Source: Cryptomeria japonica
Taxonomy: Eukaryota > Streptophyta > Pinopsida > Cupressales > Cupressaceae
Reading direction: 5' to 3'
DNA: 64,000 nt
Assembly (NCBI RefSeq): GCF_030272615.1
Contig: NC_081408.1
Location: 201,896,341-201,960,340, forward strand
Position numbers and translations under genes: made by a program. Shown here piece after piece: positions 23,510 to 35,769 of this stretch (the stretch's first letter is position 1; each line of letters opens with the position of its first letter). A model generated the notes under the pieces. That model saw only the letters and a program-made list of their open reading frames with translations, was not told where the DNA came from and made no database searches.

Positions 23510-24895
23510 CTATGTCTCAATACTTACAACCAGGATATTCCTAGTTTCAACATTGTTAACTTCTACATCAAGGAGATTTGATTCAACCATTAACTTAGCA
23601 AGACCTAACCCTCTTACCAATTTAGTGATCTTATTCTCTAAGTCAAACTCTTGAATTTTGGTTATCCATCTGCACCTTTTGCTAGTGACCCCGGATTGAG
23701 ATAAGATGTCCTTGATAGCAACATGTGGGACATAAGTAGCTACTTGTGCATTCACAAGTTATGGCCTAAATGTTTTTATAGCTTTAACCAAAGCATATAC
23801 TTGTTTCTCCATGATTACATATTTTAGCTCTGCAGCTTGAAGAGATTTACTATAAAAATCAATAGGGTGTTCATATCCTTTAGCATCCTTTTGAAGAAGG
23901 ATTGCAACCACTATATGATAAGAAGCAAAAGAAAACAAAGAAAAGGGCTTACTATAGTTAGGGGATTTTAAAACTAGTGCCTCCTAAATAGCCCTTTTAA
24001 TTTGACCAAAAGCCTTTTAAGATTCTTCATCACAATAAAAATTTGTATCGTTCTTAATCAATCTAACAATAGGCTTGACTATTTCAGCAAAGTTGGCAAT
24101 GAACCTTCTAACAAAATTCACCTTGCCCAAGAAAGACTGGATACCTTTGACACTATTTGGCTCAGGTACATTGTTTATGGCTTCAATCCTTTCAGGGTCT
24201 ATCCTAACCCCTTCCTTGGAGACAATGTGCCCAAGAAACTTCCCTTCAGTAACAACAAAATGAAACTTTTTTGGATTTAAAGAGACACCAAACTTGAGAG
24301 CTTTGTTGAAAACCTTTTCCAAATGCCCGCAGTGATCATCTGCCCTTTTGGAGAAACATGTTAAATCATCTTGGTACACAACCATGATAATATTGATAAA
24401 TTCCTTAAACACTACATCCATTTCTTTCTGAAAGGTAGCTCCAGCATTTTTTAAACCAAATGGCATCCTTACATATACATAGGTCCCCCAAGGGGTAGTA
24501 AAAGCAGTCTTGAACTGTTCAGACTCCTTCACTAATACCTGATTGTATCCTAAAAAGTTGTCCATTATAGACAACAGGTCACAACGAGTTACTCTTTACA
24601 ACATTGCCTCCATATTTGGGGAAGAATAGTTGTCCTTCAAAGAAGAAACATTCAAATTCTTGAAATCAACATAGAGCCTTATATCCACATTGTTTTTTCT
24701 AACTGGGACTAAGTTAGACACCCATGATGAATGTCTTATAGGCTTGATGATGCCCCATTCCCTCAACTTAGTTAGCTCTTGTTGCATTTTGGTTTCCAAA
24801 AGGGGGTTGATAGGCCTTTGCTTATGCCAAAAAGGCTTAGCATCTAGATGCAAAGGGACTTCATGTTGAAAAAGATCTTGCCTATACACCTTCAA
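23510..24895 (-). pseudogene. Giant Gypsy reverse transcriptase and following RNase H
   Basis: Reverse transcriptase of the Ty3/Gypsy type: KPFWHKQRPINP, IRLYVDFKNLN with the first catalytic Asp, FKTAFTTPWGTY, MPFGLKNAGATFQ, and VVYQDDLTCFSK at the catalytic box, where YQDD replaces the usual Y-x-DD with Leu, Val or Ile. FLGHIVSKEGVRIDPE and SFLGKVNFVRRFI follow. The connected RNase H covers about 23510-24000 (IDFYSKSLQAAELKY, then MEKQVYALVKAIKTF), but its first catalytic Asp region reads SFASYH, so that active site looks lost. Three or more in-frame stops break the region (one after EAML). Confidence 0.93.
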
Positions 24896-25359
24896 GTCCT
24901 TATAAGACCAGGCAAAAAAATGTCTATACTATCCAAATAACTTGATGAGGTTGGCCTTAATGTGAGGAGCCAAGTTTTTTCCAATATAGACCAACTTAGG
25001 GGTCGATTTTGTCCCTTAATTCACTTCCTCCAATTCTTCTAATTTGGTGGTGGACTATTGATGCAAATGGCTATCACTATGACTGAGCATACCTTCCAAT
25101 TCTACCAATCCTCTAGGGATTTCATTAGTTTCCAACTGGATCATGTCATTACCAAACATTGTTTCTCTATTTTCTACCACTTCTACTAATGCATTGCAAT
25201 CAATTTTCTGTCCATCATAGTCATCAATGAACTATATGAATTTGAGAACATCTTCATCATCTGCAAACACTTGCCAATTATATATGTTATCGAGAATAGC
25301 AGGCCTAGATTTTATCTCAACTGTAGATACACTGGTTAGTTGTACATCACCATTTTTTA

Positions 25360-25735
25360 ATGCAACATTAGCTAAGAAATCAGCCATGATGTTCTTTTAT
25401 CTTTCTATCCAGTTAATAGAAAATGTACAAAAATGCTCGATCACATCCCAAACTATATGTTTATATCTTTTTGAGCGATCATTTTTAGATGCATACTTAG
25501 ATCTAACCTGAGAAACAACCAACTCTGAATCCCCTAATACTATTAACAACTGAATCACATTCTTCTTTGCAAATTCAAGCCCCAATAACAAGGCTTCATA
25601 TTCAGCAGTGTTATTTGTACACTGGAAAGCTAAAAAAAAAGAGTATTTGAAAGTTATACCTTATGGGGACACAAAAAGAAATCCTAGTCCAGATCCTTCT
25701 TTAGGGAAAGCTCCATCAAAGTACATGTGCCACAA
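25360..25735 (-). pseudogene. Additional RNase H domain upstream of reverse transcriptase
   Basis: A second RNase H lies between protease and reverse transcriptase in the same frame as the latter. It begins WHMYFDGAFPKEGSG (first Asp), continues NNTAEYEALLLGLEFAKK (Glu), VLGDSELVVSQV (Asp) and ends ADFLANVALKNG (last Asp), so all four acidic residues are visible. Plant Tat/Ogre-group Gypsy elements are known to carry an extra RNase H of archaeal type, and this domain resembles that plant RNase H-like family. I recall that extra domain mainly after the canonical RNase H, so the position here is notable. Stops after FVSP and WIER interrupt it. Confidence 0.85.
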
Positions 25736-25982
25736 ACCTTGTTGCTGAGATTCCAATTTCGTCACAATAGAATCCGTATTTTTTAACCAAGGTAGAATTG
25801 GTTGCATTCTAAAATTATCAAGATCTACATCAATCATACAGTTTAAATTACTAGGGTCTATCTTCTCAATTACTCTAGGGGCATGTGGTTCTCTATACAA
25901 CTTAATATGGTTTCCATTTATTGGGATTGTAGCATATGAAAGATCTAACTGAACATTTCCCCCCATTGTTGTAGCCCACTAT

Positions 25983-26240
25983 CTAGATAGTAGCATGCCA
26001 TAATGAGGTTTTGTATGTTACAATGACATCTATCTTATATGTTGCTTCAGGAAATGCTACTATCTTTACCTCCACATCTTTCATTGTACCTATCACAAGT
26101 ACTTCTCTATTATCCATAGCATAGCACTTCCCATAAATAGTGTTTACTGATAATCCCAATTCTTTCATGACACCATATGGCATCACATTTGTAGAAACAC
26201 CAGAGTCTATCATACAGTTCTTAATTAATCTGTTATTCAC
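25983..26240 (-). pseudogene. Giant Gypsy aspartic protease
   Basis: Retropepsin-like domain: KNCMIDSGVSTNVMP holds the catalytic Asp-Ser-Gly, followed by KELGLSVNTIYG and REVLVIGTMKDVEVKI. It continues in frame from the gag-side frame at 26253-26849 across one stop codon. The next domain (RNase H) is in another frame, so an indel near 25970 separates them. Confidence 0.85.
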
Positions 26241-26252
26241 TAAAAAAGTTAC

Positions 26253-29065
26253 CTAGAAAGGATCAACCGGTGAAGGTTCTTGGGTAATAGTTGTTCCCAC
26301 ATATATCTTAGGAGTTTGCAACTCATGATCCTTTTCATCCTTCATGGTAGTTGTAGGCAAAGCTGCACTATTATCAGATATTTTAGAAAATAAAGATAAA
26401 GCAACTTCTCTGTGTTCTTTTATTTTCAGTAGTTCTACCAATGGGACTATAACCTTCATTTGGGTCAGAGCGTGAGTCATATCAAAAGTGGAACTATTAA
26501 TTAACTCAGTATTAATTTTGGCTTTTTCTGCTTTAGGCTGACTTGCCTTCTTGGCTGTCATAGTCCCTTGTGAATCACCAGTAGTGCTATTATCTGCACT
26601 CTTGGCTACATCTTTGGATTGGGCACCTTTTGCATGACCATCTTGAGGAAAGGTGCCATTACTTGTAGTCCTTTTCTGAGATACTTCTTTCATAAACATG
26701 GAGCCAGGTTCACCCTGATCTCCATCCCTTTTACTACTTCTCAGATTGTAATTGTGCTTGGCTTTGGCTATGGCATCCTTGGTAAGATTTTTTACCTCTT
26801 CATCACTGGGTCTTCTAAGATGAACTTCTTCATCTTCAATAGTTACCACATTTAATGTGGGATGCCAATAAAGTTTCAGCTACCCTTGATAACATTTATT
26901 ATAATTTAGTACATCACACTCACTAGATTCACTTTGTGAGGACTCATTATCACTTTCAATAATAGTGTCAAACATGTTAATATCAAGCTCACCCTCTTTT
27001 CTCATGGATTCTTCAAGAGCTTGAGCTACAACACACTGATGAGGAGAATGTGGTCCATCATAGGCCATGCACCAAGGAGTATTTTGCATACTGAGTACAT
27101 TTCCTCCTTTAAAAGGATTTGGGGTGTCCTGGTTCTGATTGTTCTTTAACTTATCATTCTAAGGTTTGTCATCTTTCCAAGTGGTGTTTTATGGCATATC
27201 ATGTAATCTGGGAGGCCTATCTTGCCAATTATAATGAGGTTTAACATTCTTACTTATCTTTGCAGTAAGATCTTTCATAGAAGTTACTAATTTTTCTATT
27301 TTGTCATCCTCCTTGGAAACTTTATTAGGCTTTTGTTTTCATTCTTGCCACAACCTTCCATCAGTCCTCCTTCCCACCTTTCCAGATGTTTTCCTATTAC
27401 TTTCCACATTGATGACAATTCTAAAAGCATCTATCAGGCTATGTGGGATTTTATCCCTCAAAATGTAAGCCATTTTAGAATCAAAAGCATTATAATAGGT
27501 ATTCAGACACATGTTATCATCTATTCTCATCACTTGGTAAAGCCTATGCATTTATTTTTGAAATCTTGCATTGAAATCTATGACAATTTCATTATCAGAC
27601 TTCTTAATGTTATTGAACTCATTGAACATAAATCTCACTTTTGTTTTATCACCATATTTCTCTTGGAAAAAATTCTTAAAATACTCCCAAGAACCAATGC
27701 TATTCATAGGCAGACCTCTGTACCAATCCCTTAAATCATCCACCAAGGACTGTACAAATAATTTCATGATGGCATCTTCATCTACAATCTCATAATCATT
27801 TATTAGGTAACCAAAATATTTTAGGTTCTCTTCTGCACTTATAGCATTATTGCCAGCAAACTTGTGAAGCCTATCCCTCAGTTCAGTAGGAACATGGTTA
27901 GGGTACCTTGGGATTCCATCAAAGAAGAGTTTTCTGTACAACTCCAAGTTAATGGGTCTTCTTTGGAACTAGTTCCTAGTAGGGTTATTACCCTTATTCA
28001 TTCTCACATTAGGACAATGAGTTGAATAGACTTGGTTTCTTTGGTTGGTAATAGGAACTTGATTAGCTAGAACAGTGCTCACAGGGAGGGTTGACTGAAT
28101 TTTGACTGGAGGGAGTGAGGCATGTTGAGGTGAAGGTTTACTTGGGTCTGTTGAAAGAAAAATTATGGGAGGAGCCTTTACATAATTAATTTTTCTTTCA
28201 ACCTCTTGATTGGCTGCTTCTAATTCAGTCTTTTCCAATTCCCTTTGCAGGTCTTCCTTCTCATTCCTCATCCCGTCTATCTCTCTCTCATGTGTAGATA
28301 ACATATGAGAAATTTCTATTGTAGTCTTAGACCCAGACCCATCTTCCATGCACTTTTGTTTCCTTTGTCAACATTATTTCTAATAGGTTATGGGTGACTA
28401 AGTATCTCCCTACTAGGTTGTACAACAAATTTGTGTGCAGGGTTGATCTTAGTAGTCAAATTTTCTCTGATGAATGTACCTTCATCCTCACTCTTAGTTT
28501 TTTCTTGGGTGAAAAATTCAAGATCAGCAATCTATCTTAGAAGTCTATCTCTCGCCATCAATTTGGCTTTAATTTATTTTTCTTTATTTGATTCTTTTTG
28601 TGTTCGTAGAGAGATCAAGTGATGAACTCTTCTATTGAGAGCCTCAATTTCTTGGGATACCTCATCCTCATTAGGGAAGATCTCTTCAGAATCTGATATA
28701 TTGACTCAATCTATATCAATTAGACTAATGTTTCCATCTACTGTTCTAGGTTCAAAATCCATCTTAACATTTGAACTATTCCTATCCTTCCCTGATAAAC
28801 TAGCATGAGAGATCCTCTGATTTAAAACTTGGACATTCTCATTATTAGCAAAAAAACCAGAATAGAAACCCAAAATGTCTTGCTCAGATTCACGGGAAGA
28901 AGAATTTGAATTTTCATAAATGGGTCTATCAAATGACTTACCCGTGTGAATCCCTTTTTGTACCCTGACAGCACTAGATGGCTTATGTGCAATTGATCTT
29001 TTTTGGCCTCTTTGTGCCTGCTCAAGTAATCCTTCTTGCAACATCTCATGAGGATTTTTACTCAT
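26253..29065 (-). pseudogene. Giant Gypsy gag region
   Basis: The putative start is the ATG at 29065 (MSKNPHEMLQEGLLEQ), about 325 bp inside the 5' LTR; a frameshift lies near 28350-28700. A Glu/Lys-rich coiled-coil-like stretch (KEDLQRELEKTELEA, about 28200-28260) precedes the retrotransposon gag domain at 27552-27947 with DWYRGLPMNSIGSWEYF and KKSDNEIVIDFNARFQ. A degenerate zinc-knuckle-like CMAYDGPHSPHQC lies near 27040-27080. A Ser/Asp-rich, Lys-rich linker (26253-26849) connects to the protease. Several stops interrupt the frame. Confidence 0.85.
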
Positions 29066-29366
29066 GAATGATCTGGTGATCCTTCCTCTTTGTATTATAC
29101 TTGTTTTCTTTAAAATAAATTATGATTATTCAAGAGCACTAGTTATTTTGTGTTAGAGTCACCACCCAAATATTATGGGAGAATAAGAAAACAAGCTTTG
29201 ACAAATCACTTGCAAGGTATTAGACAACAAGAAGATTTTCAAAGAAAGAGAAATAACATAGATGAGGGATAACATGACCTTCTACAAAGGCCAAACATAC
29301 ATGAATTCAAACAAAATATCAAGCTAATACAAGCACCAATCCATAGCATAGTTTCACACTATGACT

Positions 29367-29385
29367 CTCCCCAACAGAGTCACCA
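29367..29385 (-). promoter_or_regulatory. Primer-binding-site-like motif of the giant Gypsy
   Basis: On the minus strand, TGGTGACTCTGTTGGGGAG follows the 5' LTR end after a few bases. It starts TGG and has the TGG-GACTC-GGGGA shape common at plant Tat-group primer sites. The non-autonomous element has the same sequence at 49780-49796. I did not identify the primer tRNA. Confidence 0.65.
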
Positions 29386-30335
29386 CTTTTATTGTTCTCA
29401 AATTCTGATTTTCTAAATCCCCTCTATAAGAAAATTTGATAACCCTGTTTGCATATGAAGAGGACAACAAGAAAATAGAATTCTAGAATAACATATAACA
29501 AGGTTTCAACAAAACCTTCTACACTTTGAACTTATCTAAAGCTCAGGTGGGTATACCTTTTGTGAATACTTTCACACTTTTAAATTGAGATCCACAGTAA
29601 ACCAATGCTAAAAACCTATGAACCTCATCACCTCAATAAAACTAAAACATTAAAGAAAACTTGTGCTCATTTTTAGTCTTGATCCCAAGAAAGATAGAAA
29701 GAATTCCACAACTAATATTAGTGCCTTATATAGGCTACAAAATCACCCAAATTAAATAGGAGTTCCAAATCTGAACATTCCCATACATTTTATCACTACG
29801 GCTTTCATTAACCTTATACATGCCTAACATATATATAAGTTCTTTCCCTTTAAACAAAAACTGTTTATAAAATTCAAAGCAACAAACAATTGATTTACTG
29901 ACAGAAATATTTCATGCATATTTAATTCTTCTCCTAAAGAGAAAAGCGAGAAACATATCTATAAGATCGCCTTACAATCCATGTTCAATCAAATAACCCT
30001 AAATTATTCAAATGAAACCAGCAAACTAATGACTGCACACCAGAAGACAATGAAGATTTAGGCCTGAAAAGCTTTGATATGTATATTAATATTCATTTTG
30101 AAAAACTCTTACATAACTCAAGGTAATTTTGAAATAACCAAAAAACCCTAGATATATTTCTCTAGAGTTTCTTTACAAATTATTGTGATCCTTTACCCTT
30201 AAGTCCTGGTATCCATTTATAATAATATGGATGCAAAACAAGCTTCAGACTTTCCTAAGAATAGTTTGTTACAACTGTAATTTTCTTCAAAAGGAAGTTA
30301 CAAGTCATTTTCAATACTAGTGGCTTTTAAGTTTG

Positions 30336-33300
30336 TTATTCCACTACAACATCTTCTTGAACCTCCACTTCTTGAACCGCATACTTGCTTTTCCATTCCT
30401 GGAACACGTCATCACTAGGCCAGGAGAAATTAACAATTTTCTTTTTTAATTTATCCAAACTTTTCCAAGTGTTTCTCATTTTCTTAACCTCTGACTCCAA
30501 AAAACCATAATGGGACTTTATCTTCCCAATTTCTTCAATTGTCCAGATAAATAAAGATGTTTCATCTATATTGATGACTTTATTTATCCTTTGGGACAAG
30601 TTAGCTCCTAGCTCGTCAAACCACACCTATTTATCCTTCAACTAATTTGAACTAACAAAACCCCCTGGAAATAGTTCAAACTTATGTTCAACATATTCCT
30701 TCCTATGCAAATTGATCTTTCTCTCTACACCAGCTCTTCCTTCTACCAACCTGGTCATGCCTTTGACTAACTCACAAGTGGATTTGATATTGGCATCAGC
30801 CCTTGCCTCATCATAAGATGCACACATAAGTTCCAAATCCACCTCCCTAGGCATCAACTTATTCAAAATTGGCTCTAGAATAGTCTTGTCTTCATTAAGC
30901 TCAATCAATATGTCAAAAATTATTTTCATATGAATGTGCACAATAGAAGGTTCTACTATGTCAGCAAAACTTAAGATTGTGCCCCTAACCTTTTCCTCAT
31001 ATTTGCTTGCAAACAGGGCCTGAACCTGATTCAAATTTTCCAATTCATCTTGTATAGTTTCAGATGGTTGAAAACCGTAAGTCATAGAAGAAGGGGGAAA
31101 TTCAATGATGGGACTGATAGGTGGAGGTCTTGCTGGAGAAGAGGCAATCATTAGAGTGGAATATTTACCCCTCTGGTATTGCCCTGCCAATTGATTCTTT
31201 AATTTGGCAATGATACCATCCCTGTTGGCTATCTCCCCTTTTGCCTCAATATAAGCCTTTAGAACTATCTCTAGTTTTACCTGGAGATCAATCTTATCCT
31301 TGGCTTCCTTCTTAGCTACTGCCACACTGAATTTTGTTGTTTCAAAAACTTTGCTGGCAACCTCTACTACCCCTTTGTCCGACACTCTTTTAACAATCAT
31401 ACCTCTAAGGTAGCCAAACTCTGAAGTATTCTTCCTTCTTTTGCTCTCATCCCTCTTGAGGGACCACATGACCAAAGCAGCATTATCCTTGCTGAATGTC
31501 ACTCCTTCCAAGGGTTTTGTTTCTTTCCTTACTACTTCAAGCACTAAGGCATCTGCTATGTCCCACTTGGGAAGAATTAGTACACTAGCTTTTGGTACCA
31601 TTTCTTTCTCCTTTTTCGGGAGTAATGGTTTTGAACTCTGTTATCATTTCTTATTTTATTTCTTCCTCCAATGCAACTGCATCTTTGTGGGGTTGTTCAT
31701 TCTTCCTCTTCTCACATCTTGCTTTGAATTGTTCAATGTTTTTCCTCCAAACAAATTGTATAAAGGATCCTATTGTAACAAAACTATTATCAACCAAGAA
31801 CTCCTCACTGGCCTATTTGATGGCAGAGTCTAACTCCTTTCCTTTAAACTCATCTACAGTCAAGTTCATCTCAGCACTCAGTGGCTCTTTAGGCATTCCT
31901 TCTTGTGTTTCCTCATAAGTGTAGGAAATCTCCCCAAGACTCCCTAGCTGCAACAACTGCTCAACCACCACACATTCATCTCCCACATGGATTGGGGATT
32001 GGGATGGGGAATATAAAGGTTCACCTATTTGCACCTATTTTGCCACCCTTTTCCTTTTAGGGGAGTCTTCGATGTCAATGACATCTTCTATTTCTCCTTT
32101 CCCTTTTGAAGTGGAGGATTCACTAGTTATCGACACTAATACACTATACTTTGGCCTCTTGTGCATCACATACTCACCTGGAGGGATGGCCTTGGCAAAG
32201 GCAAGCTTGAGTAAAACCAACTTAGCCTTTTCAGGATCATTTCTCATTATAGCTTCTCTCTTCTCTTTCAAGGTTTGCATTAAATCTTCAAAATATAGTA
32301 TTAAGAATTTAGTTGTCTCCTCAAAGGGAGAAAAACTAGACAAAGGGTCATAACCAATATCAAATTAGTGGATAAAATCAAGAGCCCTTTTGTATGCTAT
32401 CCATTTCTCTTTTCTTGATTCCTACTCATCTAGATTGAATTCATTTCTAATCAGATCCTCAAGAAAATGGAACTTATGGGGTCTACCTTTACATACGCCT
32501 CTTTTCCTGAACATGCAATTAAAGAAATCTTCAGGGTCAACAAACCTTGACACTACAGTAAACAACCTATAGGGTTGAAAGAAATCATCAAAATGTTTCC
32601 AACCACCCTTGGTGATTACAAGTTGATGTGCAATGGTGACTATTGGAAAAATGGTCCCTTTCCCCCTATTTGTTAATTATTTCTCTTGCACACCCCTGAT
32701 TTGCCTGAGGACCTCTGTAATTCCTATATTCAATGGGACTTGATAGGGAATCAAATATGGAGTTCATTTGAATCCATAAACTCTAAACACAGTAGAGACA
32801 GGGTACAAATATATATCACACTAGTTATACACAATCTTGATACCTTCAGCAAATTCTTTAGGCCTTAGGAATTCTAAAAGAGCCTTAGGGATCCTAAGCC
32901 TAGATGCAAAGCATCTATAAACTTCAAGTAACTCACACCTTCTGTATCCCAAGACAAAATTGTGCTCCACAATTGCACAGGCATCTCTTCACCATCCTTT
33001 TCCTTAACTAGGTCCGTTTCCTTAGCAAAATAGTAAGCAGCTTTGAATAGAAACATGTGCATAAGAAGAGAATACCACCCAAAAGGTCTATCTACCGTAG
33101 CATTTTTCATACCTACTAGCCATGCATGAATTGCATCAGTGAGATAAGGTGCAAAATCAAAAGTTACTGCCAGAGAGAGGTTCAAAATCCGTGCTATCAT
33201 TAGTATATAGTGGGTTGGCATGGTTGTTATAGCATCTTCCCTAAAAATATGACATAGGGACCAATACATCCCTTTAGCTCTCAAAGTGAATAAATTCAAA

Positions 33301-33890
33301 GAGAAAGGTTTCATGGTACTAGGGCCTAAAATAGTTAGTCCTCCTATTTTGACAAAAAAATATTTCAAAGGGCCACTCTTGAGGTGATGTCTTTGCACAT
33401 TATAGAGCTAGGCAAGTGTACCATAATTGATAGGCTCTAGATAATTCTACACCTCACTGAGTCTAAAAAATTTCCTAAATTCATCATCATTTATGTCAAT
33501 TAAAGCTCCCCCATTTACATTTCTAACACAGTGGGAAATAGGGTCATAATTATTTGCAATCTGGGTTAACAAGTCCACATCCATGAAAACCCTAGGGACT
33601 ATGAGCTTTCCCACATCTAACTCCCATATACTGTTCATTGGAGCAAGGGAATATCTCTAGCTAAATCCCACTTTGAAGAGTCCCAAACCTAATATCCCTA
33701 TCTATGAACCCCTTAACCAACTTCATTTATCATACAAACCGTCTCCAATTCTTAGACAGGGGGCCTTGGGCACTAATTCTTTCATTTTACCAGCGACATT
33801 AGTAGACATGGTTAATTGCTCTAAAAAATCATCACAAATGGCTCTATCCTGGTAATTCACCTTCCCTGTGAAATCCCTTTGAGGTGCCAT
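30336..33890 (-). pseudogene. Long sense reading frame within the LTR (right copy), unknown protein
   Basis: The second copy begins at the ATG at 33890 (MAPQRDFTGKVNYQD) and ends EVEVQEDVVVE at 30336. It is about 1185 codons and aligns with the left copy along its length. Two compensating frameshifts enclose the middle (fragments at 32035-32343 and 31813-32034 are in another phase), and several stops are present, mostly at different positions from those in the left copy. The nuclear-localisation-like motif reads SPKRKRVAK here, close to the classical PKKKRKV type. In the 5' LTR this frame lies upstream of gag, so a transcript starting in the array region could carry it. Function unknown. Confidence 0.75.
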
Positions 33891-34195
33891 TTCTGAATTA
33901 CAGCTATTTCAATTTGAAACTTAAATAAACCTCTGAGAAGACAAGCACCCAGTGATATCAATTCGAACTATAACTGTTAAGCAATGTGCAGAACTTGCTT
34001 GTTTCTTGAATAAATTTGCTCTGTGAAATGGTTCCTCTACAAAATGCTTTGAAGTGATGCTAAAATTTAGTTGATGTGAAGTTTAATATGACAACTGAGC
34101 ATTGAATTGAAACATTAAGCCACATGCTTCAGCAATCAATTCACAATTGAATTCAAAAATTGGCTCTAGTGGACCACAAAGAAAATTCTAAGTGT

Positions 34196-35480
34196 CTTGG
34201 CTTTTCGCTCTTTCGAAAAGGTTAAAAACCTCACATCTTTGCCCTACAAAATAACGTCATCCATCAGATCCTAAAGAACATGCATGTTCTTTACCTTACC
34301 TGGGTCATCCTGCTTAGAAATGGGCCCCACCTTCCTTTCACTGTTTCATGAAGCATAAATCTCACACATCTATTCCATGCAAAATAGTGCTGGCCGTGGA
34401 TCTTCTACCATCCGCTCGATCTTTACTCTCCATGGTGACCACTAGTCTTTTTAACTAACTACATGAAACTGTCAATGCTAATGGTTTTCGTTGTTTTGCA
34501 AAGGTTAATCACCTTGCATCTTTGGGCTGCAAAACAACAGTCATTGTTGGATCACTTTCAAGATGTGTGGCCTTTAACATCCTTTATCCTTCAAAGTGGG
34601 CCCTCTGCATGGAATTCACTTGCCCCATTGATTTCCAGCAAATAGCTCCTACATGCCAACCATTCATTTGTTCAAGAACTCCAGTGGACTGCACATCTGA
34701 ACTACCACATGTTTTATTTAGCCATGAATTTCATCACCATCGCCGCTCAATCAAAGTGGGCCCTTTATGATCCTTTGGAGCCACGTGTCCTACCAATAGA
34801 TCACCTTTTTCCCTAGCTAGACATCCAGTTGTATTGCCACATCATCCACCATGTAACCACTAGCTCCTTTTGCCACTTTGTGAAGAGTAAACTTCATGTT
34901 GCTTATGGCTACAAAATAATGCGGGCCGTCCAATCAACTCCAAGTTGATCAGTCTTTAAAAACTGGGATCTGTCTATATGTCGGGCCTACCATCCTTTTG
35001 CTATTTTGCGAGGCATAAAAGACATGCTATTCCTTGAGAGAAATAGCGCGGACCGTTGGATCTATCTCAAGATGCACCCATTTTACCTTACAAGCAACCC
35101 TTTTGCTAGGCCCACTGCCCTTTCACTACTTCATGAAAGATAAAATTCTAGCAGCTTTCCTTTGCGAATTACCACAGACCGTTGGAACCTGAGCAAGATG
35201 CTCAATATCTAACTTCATTCTTTAACCCACTTGCTAGGTCCACCATTCTTTCGCTACTTCGCAAAGGATAAACCTCACCCATCTTTGGGCTATGAAACAA
35301 TGCAGTCCATTAGATCTACCGGGAGATACTCGTTCTTTAGCCTTCCTTGCGACCACTTTATTCAGGCCCACCACCTTTTCGCCACTTCACGAAGGGCAAG
35401 TTTCGCACATATTCCCTTCACCAGATCGCGTGTACTGTCAGATCAACTAGAACCTGCACAATATTTAAGAAGCCTGACAA
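34196..35480 (-). repeat. Degenerate tandem array in the right giant LTR
   Basis: Counterpart of the array at 20536-21800. Regular units start near 34864, 34991, 35119, 35248 and 35374, again about 125-129 bp apart, with the GACCGTTGGATCT-type word inside each. Diverged units lie near 34200 and 34330. The spacing is the same in both LTRs, so the array existed before insertion. Confidence 0.75.
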
Positions 35481-35769
35481 AGAAATAAAACTTAGGGTAA
35501 GGCGTAAAAGTAAAACACATTTAGGGACCCGCCTAAGGCAAATGTAAAAGGGGGGACCTCTTTTCACAATGGAGCAACCCTTCCACATAAGTTGAAAAAG
35601 TAACACAGAAATAGAATGCAGGGATTTCAAAAAAGAAAAAGGGGAAATTGCAGAACCTTAAACCCTTTGACCAAAAACCCTCAGAGGTAAAAATGAAGTA
35701 CAAAGCACAATTTTGCAGATTATAACAGATTACAAAACAAAATCAGCCAATAGTCAAACAATGATAACA

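Larger units (their letters stand above)
29390..35769 (-). repeat. 5' LTR of the giant-LTR Gypsy element
   Basis: About 6.38 kb, collinear with the left LTR but lacking the solo LTR. On the + strand it starts TATTGTTCTC next to the primer site and ends AATGATAACA at 35769, where Copia-1 reverse transcriptase sequence resumes. It contains the second copies of the long reading frame (30336-33890) and of the 128-bp array (about 34196-35480). Differences from the left copy are frequent throughout, so the insertion is not recent. Promoter elements were not identified with confidence. Confidence 0.87.
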
